Assembly (NCBI GenBank): GCA_020435185.1
Contig: JAGRAA010000109.1
Coordinates: 1-6,545, forward strand
Origin: Bdellovibrionales bacterium
GTDB lineage: Bacteria > Bdellovibrionota > Bdellovibrionia > Bdellovibrionales > UBA1609
Direction: 5' to 3'
Length of the DNA stretch: 6,545 nt
The notes under the pieces were generated by a model. It was not told the origin of the DNA and made no database searches. It saw only the letters and a list, made by a program, of their open reading frames with translations. This document shows positions 1-4,617 of the stretch, piece after piece. A program made the translations under genes and the position numbers. Every line of letters begins with the position of its first letter. Positions within the stretch are counted from its first letter, which is position 1.

Positions 1-256
1 CTTTACCCATACGAGTTTCAGCAGGTTTTTTCGTCACAGCCCTGTCTGGAAAAATACGAATCCATAACTTACCACCCCGTTTTACAGATCTTTGAATAGC
101 AATACGTCCAGCCTCTAATTGTCTGGATGTAATTCTTCCGCCTTGGGTAGCTACTAGCGCAAAATCTCCAAAATCAAGATTAGTTCCACGGGTAGCGTGA
201 CCCGCATAACCCAACCTATGCTGCTTTCTCCATTTAACTTTCTTAGGACTTAACAC
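1..256 (-). CDS. rplP: 50S ribosomal protein L16 (5' part, cut by left edge)
   Basis: L16 is a 50S protein near the peptidyl-transferase centre and A-site tRNA. The visible 85 residues begin V/M-LSPKKVKWRKQHR, the standard L16 N-terminus, and continue through GKLWIRIFPDRAVTKKPAETRMGK, which matches the family up to its MGKGKG loop. The family is usually about 136 residues, so roughly 50 C-terminal residues lie beyond the window. The start is GTG at 256-254, chosen because the family begins exactly there and a GAGGAG ribosome binding site (264-269) sits 7 bases upstream. The gene begins inside rpsC in another frame, with a 14-base overlap, which suggests translational coupling. It is the ninth gene of the S10 operon here; identity is near certain. 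Confidence 0.96.
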   Translation of the reverse strand, partial: MLSPKKVKWRKQHRLGYAGHATRGTNLDFGDFALVATQGGRITSRQLEAGRIAIQRSVKRGGKLWIRIFPDRAVTKKPAETRMGK

Positions 257-908
257 GGTTAGACTCCTCTATTTCTTTGTTCGACAATACATCGCCTCTA
301 TAGATCCAAACTTTTAATCCAATAACACCATAAGTAGTCTGAGCACGAGCAACACCATAATCTATGTCCGCACGTAAAGTATGCAGAGGTACGCTCTTCT
401 CATTGTACCATTCTTTACGAGCAATCTCAGCTCCATCCAGTCGTCCACCAACTTTAATCTTAATTCCTCTTACTCCACTTCTTACAGAAGCAGCCATTGC
501 TTTTTTGAGAGCTCGTCTCCAAGAAATTCTTTTTTCTAACTGAAGAGCTATATTTTCAGCAACAAGTTGAGCATCTAAATCGGGTTTTCTAATTTCTTGA
601 ATATTAACAAAAACTTCGTTTGTAGTTTGTTTTTGAATATCTGCCTTAAGAGCATCTATTCCCGTACCCTTCTTACCAATTACAACGCCTGGTCGAGCCG
701 TTGAAATTATGATTTTAATTTTGTTGGCAGCTCTTTCCATTTCTATTTTAGAAACACCAGCATGTTTCAATTTATCTTTAATATACTTTCTCAATCGAAA
801 ATCTTCGTGAAGATTTTCGATATATTTTTGTCCCTTAGAATACCATCGAGAATCCCAAGTTCTAATTACGCCAACTCTTAAACCAATCGGGTTAACCTTT
901 TGTCCCAC
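243..908 (-). CDS. rpsC: 30S ribosomal protein S3
   Basis: S3 sits at the mRNA entry channel of the 30S subunit and contributes to helicase activity. The 221-residue protein starts MGQKVNPIGLRVG, the universal S3 N-terminus. A type II KH domain follows, with its GxxG loop as GKKG at residues 78-81 in the context RPGVVIGKKG. The C-terminal domain has GRLDGAEIARKEW, VPLHTLRADIDY and TTYGVIGLKVWIYRG. It is slightly shorter than the E. coli protein (233) because the basic C-terminal tail is reduced to KEIEESNRVKS. The start is GTG at 908-906, with AAGG six bases upstream overlapping the end of rplV. The gap from rplV is 8 bases, and the 3' end overlaps the rplP start by 14 bases. Confidence 0.98.
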   Translation of the reverse strand: MGQKVNPIGLRVGVIRTWDSRWYSKGQKYIENLHEDFRLRKYIKDKLKHAGVSKIEMERAANKIKIIISTARPGVVIGKKGTGIDALKADIQKQTTNEVFVNIQEIRKPDLDAQLVAENIALQLEKRISWRRALKKAMAASVRSGVRGIKIKVGGRLDGAEIARKEWYNEKSVPLHTLRADIDYGVARAQTTYGVIGLKVWIYRGDVLSNKEIEESNRVKS

Positions 909-916
909 GCTCTACC

Positions 917-1249
917 TTACCTTTCATCCAACACTAAATTAAAGTGACTCATTTTCTTCTGAACCACAAAGGCACGACCTTGGGCTCTTGGACGCATTCT
1001 TTTAAAAGAAGGACCTTGATCAACAGTAATAGACTTTACAAATAAGTTATCAACATCAATCACTTTTCTTTGTTCCGCATTGGCTACCGCAGATTCAATC
1101 AACTTCTTCATCATATATGCAGATTTCTTCTTCATAAATGTGAGTGTTCTAATTGCCTCATTCACGTCCTTACCGCGAACGGCATCGGCTACCAGACGAG
1201 CCTTTTGAGCACCCACGCGAGCATATCTAAGTTTAGCTGTAACTTCCAT
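917..1249 (-). CDS. rplV: 50S ribosomal protein L22
   Basis: L22 binds 23S rRNA and its long beta-hairpin lines the nascent-peptide exit tunnel. The protein is 110 residues, the same as the E. coli length. It shows the family N-terminus (MEVTAKLRYARVGAQKARLVAD) with the VRGK turn, the ESAVANAEQ helix, and the hairpin tip RMRPRAQGRA at residues 84-93. Mutations in that hairpin are known to give macrolide resistance in other bacteria; no hairpin deletion is seen. ATG at 1249-1247 is preceded by AGGAG (1256-1260) with six bases of spacing. That site overlaps the TAG stop of rpsS, so the two genes are probably translationally coupled. Confidence 0.98.
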   Translation of the reverse strand: MEVTAKLRYARVGAQKARLVADAVRGKDVNEAIRTLTFMKKKSAYMMKKLIESAVANAEQRKVIDVDNLFVKSITVDQGPSFKRMRPRAQGRAFVVQKKMSHFNLVLDER

Positions 1250-1258
1250 TAACTTCTC

Positions 1259-1540
1259 CTACTTCTTAGCGCCTTTAGCTTTTTTATCACCATGGCCTGT
1301 GTAGTTCCGGGTCAAAGCAAATTCACCAAATTTATGACCAATCATATTTTCGTTCACGAACACAGGAACAAACTTTTTACCGTTATGAACCGCAAAAGTA
1401 AGGCCTTCAGCCTCGGGCATAATAGTCGAGCGACGGGACCAAGTTTTAATGACTTTTTTGTCACCTGTGCTATGAGCATTTTCGATTTTTTTCAATAAAT
1501 GATGATCTATAAAAGGACCTTTTCTAACCGATCTAGCCAC
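1259..1540 (-). CDS. rpsS: 30S ribosomal protein S19
   Basis: S19 sits in the head of the 30S subunit, partners with S13 and contacts the A-site tRNA region and the inter-subunit bridge. The 93-residue protein (E. coli 92) starts MARSVRKGPFIDHHLLKK and contains WSRRSTIMPE at 34-43 and GHKFGEFALTR at 68-78, the S19 signature. It ends in a lysine-rich tail. The start is GTG at 1540-1538. A full AAGGAG (1546-1551) five bases upstream supports it, and it gives the universal M-A/P-R-S N-terminus. It lies 13 bases downstream of rplB and 9 bases upstream of rplV. Confidence 0.98.
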   Translation of the reverse strand: MARSVRKGPFIDHHLLKKIENAHSTGDKKVIKTWSRRSTIMPEAEGLTFAVHNGKKFVPVFVNENMIGHKFGEFALTRNYTGHGDKKAKGAKK

Positions 1541-1553
1541 AATTTCTCCTTAA

Positions 1554-2378
1554 TTATTTCTTACTTCTTCGTTTTATAATCATTCCATCAGTGCGTTTAT
1601 TATTTCTTGTTTTATGACCCTTACAAGGCTTACCCCAAGGAGTCATTGGGTGATGACCTTTACCTCGGCCTTCACCACCACCACCAGGATGGTCAATAGG
1701 GTTCTGACACATACCACGCACAGTAGGCCTTTTACCCATCCATCTTTTACGACCAGCTTTACCAATCTTCATATTTTCATGCTCAGCATTACCAAGCTGA
1801 CCAATACTCGCTCGGCAAACAGATAAAATCTGTCTCACTTCACCCGAAGGCAATTTAACCTGACAATATTGACCAAGCTTTGCAACCAAAGTCGCTTGCG
1901 TACCCGCTCCTCTACAAAGCTGAGCACCTTTTCCCGGCTTCAATTCAACGTTATGAATAGTTGTTCCCGTAGGCATATCCTTTAACATCTTACTGTTACC
2001 AGGCTTGATATCAGCAGACTCACTAGCTATGACTTTATCACCAACACTCAAGCCCAAAGGAGCTAAAATATAGGCCTTCTCTCCGTCTTGATAATGAATC
2101 AAAGCAATTCGACAAGTTCTATTAGGATCATACTCAATAGAAGCCACCGTTGCAGGCATATCTAATTTAGTTCGCTTAAAATCAATAATTCTAAATCTTC
2201 TCTTATGCCCCCCACCATGATGCCTCATAGTGATTCGACCATAATTGTTACGAGCAGATTTCTTTCTTAACGCCGTAGTTAGTGATTTTTCTGGAGATGA
2301 CTTAGTAATATCATTAAAGTCATTCACCGTCATATTTCTACGACCCGGACTAATTGGTTTTAGAACTCTCATTCCCAT
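1554..2378 (-). CDS. rplB: 50S ribosomal protein L2
   Basis: L2 is a primary 23S rRNA-binding protein required for subunit association and peptidyl-transferase activity. The 274-residue length is typical. Visible hallmarks are LKPISPGRRNMT at the N-terminus, GRITMRHHGGGHKRRFRIIDF (residues 47-67), IEYDPNRT at 81-88, VELKPGKGAQL, GKAGRKRWMGKRPTVRG, and the C-terminal loop DHPGGGGEGR at 229-238 followed by HPMTPWGKP. The conserved functional His of that loop (H230) is present, but the following DHPH-type His is Gly232. The protein has six cysteines (C89, C155, C172, C188, C224, C252), more than E. coli L2. ATG at 2378-2376 has GGAG eight bases upstream; a second ATG two codons on is less well placed. 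The gap from rplW is 3 bases. Confidence 0.98.
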   Translation of the reverse strand: MGMRVLKPISPGRRNMTVNDFNDITKSSPEKSLTTALRKKSARNNYGRITMRHHGGGHKRRFRIIDFKRTKLDMPATVASIEYDPNRTCRIALIHYQDGEKAYILAPLGLSVGDKVIASESADIKPGNSKMLKDMPTGTTIHNVELKPGKGAQLCRGAGTQATLVAKLGQYCQVKLPSGEVRQILSVCRASIGQLGNAEHENMKIGKAGRKRWMGKRPTVRGMCQNPIDHPGGGGEGRGKGHHPMTPWGKPCKGHKTRNNKRTDGMIIKRRSKK

Positions 2379-2381
2379 CTA

Positions 2382-2660
2382 TTAAGCTCCCTCAAATAGA
2401 GAAATTTTTTCTCCAGCTTTAACTTTCACCAAGGCTTTCTTCCAATACTTAGGCTTAGTGACTCCATGTTTATTACGCTTTCCTCGTCCACGACAAATCA
2501 AGGTATTTACAGAATCCACTTTCACACGAAAGCTTTTTTCAACAGCTTGTTTAATTTCCGTTTTAGTCGCCTTTTTATCCACTTCGAAGGCATAGGTTCC
2601 GCCCTCAGCATGAAAACTATTTTTTTCTGTTATCAATGGTTTTTTTATTACATACAACAT
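2382..2660 (-). CDS. rplW: 50S ribosomal protein L23
   Basis: L23 sits at the exit of the peptide tunnel and is the docking point for trigger factor and SRP. The protein is about 92 residues with the family features YVIKKPLITEKN near the start, YAFEVDKKATKTEIKQAVEKSFRVKV (residues 23-48), VNTL, and the basic loop GRGKRNKHGVTKPKYWKKA (58-76). Two starts are possible: GTG at 2663 and the adjacent ATG at 2660. I choose ATG because the GGAG at 2668-2671 is then seven bases away, rather than four. With it the rplD stop and rplW start share one base (TGATG), a classic coupling junction. Confidence 0.96.
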   Translation of the reverse strand: MLYVIKKPLITEKNSFHAEGGTYAFEVDKKATKTEIKQAVEKSFRVKVDSVNTLICRGRGKRNKHGVTKPKYWKKALVKVKAGEKISLFEGA

Positions 2661-3289
2661 CACTTATCTCCGTTGATACGAGCTTCAAGTTTTTCAAGCC
2701 CAGACTTAGTAATAATGGCATTATCATACTTCAAAAGATCAAAAACATTGACTCCCGCGACAGTAATATATTTAAACGTCGGCAAGTTTTTAGAAGCACG
2801 AGCAAACATTTCGTTAATTTGAGAATCAATCAATAAAGCCTTCCGCAAATCTAAACCATCCAAGCTAGTTTTTAATGATTTAGTCTTTCCATCTTTTGAT
2901 TCCATGGAATCAACTACTCTAAGGCGCCCCTCTCCTTGAAGATAGGATAAAGCAGACTTAAGAGCTTGCCTTTTAACTTTTTTAGGAATCGAGAATGAGT
3001 AATCTCTTGGTTTTGGACCAAAGATAACTCCACCACCCTCAAGCAATGGAGACCGGGTAGAACCTTGTCGCGCATTACCCGTACCTTTTTGCTTAAAAGG
3101 CTTTTTTCCGCCACCACTCACCATAGCTCTTGTTTTAGCTTGATGAGTACCTTGTCTTCGGCCAGCCAACTGCCATCTTACGATAGAATGTAAAATGTCT
3201 TTTCTTACTGGAGCCTCGAATATATCAGAAGAAGCTTCGACCTCTCCCACACTTTTATTTGACCAATCAATTAAATTTAATTTTGCCAT
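2660..3289 (-). CDS. rplD: 50S ribosomal protein L4
   Basis: L4 binds 23S rRNA, and its extended loop reaches the constriction of the exit tunnel. In enterobacteria it also represses its own operon; nothing here shows that this occurs in this organism. The protein is 209 residues (E. coli 201). The extended loop is recognisable from about residue 44 to 95: RRQGTHQAKTRAMVSGGGKK, PFKQKGTGNARQGS, then SPLLEGGGVIFGPKPRDYS. The helical KKVKRQALKSALS follows, and the C-terminal globular part ends with ITVAGVNVFDLLKYD and IITKSGLEKLE. ATG at 3289-3287 lies 5 bases after the rplC stop, with an AAGG in the end of rplC. The gene ends overlapping the rplW start. Confidence 0.98.
   Translation of the reverse strand: MAKLNLIDWSNKSVGEVEASSDIFEAPVRKDILHSIVRWQLAGRRQGTHQAKTRAMVSGGGKKPFKQKGTGNARQGSTRSPLLEGGGVIFGPKPRDYSFSIPKKVKRQALKSALSYLQGEGRLRVVDSMESKDGKTKSLKTSLDGLDLRKALLIDSQINEMFARASKNLPTFKYITVAGVNVFDLLKYDNAIITKSGLEKLEARINGDK
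2668..2671 (-). promoter_or_regulatory. Ribosome binding site deciding the rplW start
   Basis: GGAG inside the last codons of rplD, seven bases before ATG 2660 and only four before GTG 2663. The spacing favours the ATG and places the site within the translated upstream gene, consistent with coupling. Confidence 0.7.
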
Positions 3290-3294
3290 AATAA

Positions 3295-3999
3295 TTACGC
3301 CTTCATTAACTTAACTAGAGTATTCTTTGACCCTGGAATAGCACCCTTCACAAGCAATACATTTTCTTCAGGGATTACTTCTACAACTTTAACATTTTTC
3401 TGTGTTACGTTTGCAAAACCAAACCTACCTGGCATTTTCCTACCTGGCATAACCCGACCTGGAAACTCACAGTTACCTATAGAACCTGGTCTTCTATGAG
3501 TACCAGAACCATGACTCGCAGGTCCGCCCCCAAAACCATGTCTTTTCATAACTCCAGAAAACCCTCTTCCTTTAGATCGAGAAGTAATCTTTATAAGATC
3601 TCCCTTCTCTAAACTTTCGAGAGAAACCTTTTGTCCAACCTGAACACCCTCTGGGAGAGCTTGTCTAATTTCTTTAACAACCTTTGCTCCATTTTCAAAT
3701 CCAGCTTTTTTCAAATGACCCTTTTCAGCACCACAACTTCGTACTGCTTTCTTTGGTTCACTAGCGATTTGAACTGCTTCATAGCCGTCGTTCTCAACTG
3801 TTTTAATTTGCGATACGATGAATTGGTTGTACTTCAAAACTGTAACAGGAATTTGATTCCCTTCTTCGTCATACACAGATGACATACCAAGTTTATATGC
3901 ATACAAACCATTCAACTTTAAGCCCTGGTCTGAAGTTGATTTTTTATCATCAACCTTCACTTCTGTTTGTGTCTCTTCTGTTTGCGTCTCTTCACTCAT
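3295..3999 (-). CDS. rplC: 50S ribosomal protein L3 with acidic N-terminal extension
   Basis: L3 is an early-assembly 23S rRNA-binding protein whose loop reaches the peptidyl-transferase centre. Family motifs are GLYAYKLGMSSVYDEEG (31-47), SKGRGFSGVMKRHGFGGGPA (132-151 region onward), SHGSGTHRRPGSIG (162-175) and LLVKGAIPGSKN near the end. The reading frame is open upstream to a TTG at 4023, overlapping rpsJ, but ATG at 3999 is chosen because GGAG (4006-4009) lies six bases before it; this gives 234 residues. E. coli L3 has 209. The extra length is an N-terminal stretch of about 28 residues rich in Glu, Thr and Gln, containing EETQT twice. The loop equivalent to E. coli Gln150 reads GNCEFPGRV, so the known methylated glutamine is not conserved. 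The gap to rpsJ is 16 bases. Confidence 0.96.
   Translation of the reverse strand: MSEETQTEETQTEVKVDDKKSTSDQGLKLNGLYAYKLGMSSVYDEEGNQIPVTVLKYNQFIVSQIKTVENDGYEAVQIASEPKKAVRSCGAEKGHLKKAGFENGAKVVKEIRQALPEGVQVGQKVSLESLEKGDLIKITSRSKGRGFSGVMKRHGFGGGPASHGSGTHRRPGSIGNCEFPGRVMPGRKMPGRFGFANVTQKNVKVVEVIPEENVLLVKGAIPGSKNTLVKLMKA
3964..3993 (-). repeat. Tandem 15-bp repeat inside rplC encoding EETQT twice
   Basis: Two adjacent 15-base units, 3964-3978 and 3979-3993, differ at a single position (the third base of a Thr codon). They encode the pentapeptide EETQT twice at L3 residues 3-12. The unit is a multiple of three, so copy number could change without breaking the frame. The repeat is confined to the non-conserved N-terminal extension. 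Confidence 0.85.
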
Positions 4000-4005
4000 T
4001 TTTTT

Positions 4006-4009
4006 CTCC
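4006..4009 (-). promoter_or_regulatory. Ribosome binding site deciding the rplC start
   Basis: GGAG followed by six A residues and then ATG at 3999. It supports the inner ATG of rplC over the upstream in-frame TTG at 4023, which would overlap rpsJ and add eight residues with no family match. Confidence 0.8.
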
Positions 4010-4015
4010 AAATGA

Positions 4016-4333
4016 TCAAACAACAGTCAGTTTAATGTCTACGTCAACACCAGTCGAAAGATCTAACTTCATTAGTTGATCAATAGTCTGTTGAGTTGGC
4101 TCTAAAATATCTAATAATCTTTTATGCGTTCTAATTTCAAATTGCTCACGAGATTTTTTATCAACGTGTGGAGAACGCAACACTGTATAGCGATTAATTT
4201 TTGTGGGCAACGGAATGGGACCAGCATAACGGGCACCAGTTCTTCGAGCAGTATCGACGATTTCTTTTGTCGACTGATCTAATAGTTTGTGATCGAAGGC
4301 TTTTAATCGAATTCTTATCTTCTGACTTTGCAT
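4016..4333 (-). CDS. rpsJ: 30S ribosomal protein S10 (NusE)
   Basis: S10 is part of the 30S head and, as NusE, pairs with NusB in transcription antitermination and with NusG in coupling. The 105-residue protein (E. coli 103) matches the family almost throughout: MQSQKIRIRLKAFDHKLLDQ at the start, GPIPLPT at 38-44, SPHVDKKSREQFEIRTHKR at 54-72, and DQLMKLDLSTGVDVDIKL near the end. It is the first gene of the S10 operon. ATG at 4333-4331 is fixed by the family N-terminus. The upstream site is only purine-rich (AGAGAG around 4342-4347) rather than GGAG, weaker than those of the downstream genes. A promoter is proposed about 64 bases upstream of the start. Confidence 0.98.
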   Translation of the reverse strand: MQSQKIRIRLKAFDHKLLDQSTKEIVDTARRTGARYAGPIPLPTKINRYTVLRSPHVDKKSREQFEIRTHKRLLDILEPTQQTIDQLMKLDLSTGVDVDIKLTVV

Positions 4334-4396
4334 TTATTCGCTCTCTCTTTATTGATCTTTATTATCTTTCACTGTTCACCATATAATTTAAAAATC

Positions 4397-4424
4397 TCTA
4401 TAAGAATTTTAAATTCACCGTCAA
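4397..4424 (-). promoter_or_regulatory. Probable sigma70-type promoter of the S10 operon
   Basis: On the minus strand TTGACG (4419-4424) matches the -35 consensus at five of six positions. After a 16-base spacer comes TATAGA (4397-4402), four of six for -10. The spacer is AT-rich and contains the near-palindrome GAATTTAAAATTC. Transcription would begin near 4390, giving a leader of about 57 bases before rpsJ. That leader is AT-rich and shows no obvious strong hairpin. No experimental support is available from sequence alone. Confidence 0.6.
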
Positions 4425-4513
4425 ACAGTTATTCTCTATTTACTAATTTAAGGCAATAGAGACCCCTCTCTTTGTCAAAATTACTACCCTGTTTCACATC
4501 TAAAACCCTTTAT

Positions 4514-4531
4514 TTTTAAGGCTTTTAAGGC
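4514..4531. repeat. Perfect tandem 9-bp repeat TTTTAAGGC x2
   Basis: The plus strand carries TTTTAAGGC at 4514-4522 and again, immediately adjacent, at 4523-4531. An eight-base match, TTTAAGGC, recurs at 4447-4454, so there are three copies in the spacer. A direct repeat near a promoter could be a regulator site, but no known site is recognised. Confidence 0.6.
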
Positions 4532-4545
4532 GGACCTTTGGTGAA

Positions 4546-4606
4546 TTTGACAAAAAAATCGGCTACAAGTGCGCTAATATGCACTTATGTTTGTTGATTT
4601 GTCAAA
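4546..4606. repeat. 61-bp imperfect inverted repeat after fusA; possible terminator or operator
   Basis: On the plus strand the outer left arm is TTTGAC, four A, AAATC (4546-4560), and the outer right arm is GATTT GTCAAA (4596-4606), which are reverse complements apart from the four extra A. The inner arms AAGTGC (4567-4572) and GCACTT (4581-4586) surround an 8-base loop. Read in the direction of fusA transcription, the inner hairpin is followed by GTAGCCGA and then seven T (4552-4558). The gap before the T run makes it a poor classical intrinsic terminator, but one is possible. The structure begins 11 bases after the fusA stop. Confidence 0.5.
4576..4605 (-). promoter_or_regulatory. Weak candidate promoter just after fusA
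   Basis: A perfect -35 hexamer TTGACA lies at 4600-4605 on the minus strand. The best -10 at allowed spacing is CATATT (4576-4581, spacer 18, four of six matches). It lies within the inverted repeat, so if active it could be controlled by a protein binding there. It would add a leader of about 240 bases to the S10 transcript. Confidence 0.3.
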
Positions 4607-4617
4607 AAGATTATGGG

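Larger units (their letters stand above)
4334..4617. other. fusA-rpsJ intergenic region (no gene seen)
   Basis: This 284-base spacer contains no credible coding sequence and no tRNA-like structure. tuf, which often occupies this place, is absent. In transcription order it holds a 61-bp imperfect inverted repeat next to fusA, a tandem 9-bp repeat, a small AGAGA/TCTCT palindrome at 4458-4471, and the S10 promoter. TTTGAC occurs four times (minus strand at 4601-4606, 4474-4479 and 4420-4425; plus strand at 4546-4551). The length and content suggest the S10 operon has its own promoter rather than relying only on read-through from fusA. Confidence 0.75.

Noticed and set aside
2466..2822. 118-codon open frame on the plus strand across rplW and rplD
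   Set aside because: It lies wholly antisense to two certain ribosomal protein genes, matches no family I know, and its composition follows from the opposite-strand codons. It is a shadow.
2914..3117. 67-codon open frame on the minus strand inside rplD in another frame
   Set aside because: It is fully contained in rplD, whose conserved extended loop is read in the real frame; it looks like a frame shadow rather than a nested gene.
4000..4023. Upstream TTG start for rplC adding MFDHLEKK
   Set aside because: It has no ribosome binding site at proper spacing and would overlap rpsJ; the ATG at 3999 with GGAG is far better.
4362..4382. Six-codon upstream open frame (ATG to TAA, MVNSER) in the rpsJ leader
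   Set aside because: It has no ribosome binding site, no regulatory codon run and no attenuator-like hairpin after it; expected by chance.
4411..4548. Long-range inverted match AAATTCACC (4411-4419) with GGTGAATTT (4540-4548)
   Set aside because: A nine-base complementary pair of AT-rich sequence over about 120 bases is not rare by chance, and one arm overlaps the proposed -35 box, so a leader stem is doubtful.
4547..4580. Plus-strand promoter with TTGACA (4547-4552) and TAATAT (4575-4580)
   Set aside because: The spacer would be 22 bases, too long for sigma70, and it would drive transcription antisense into fusA with no gene to serve.
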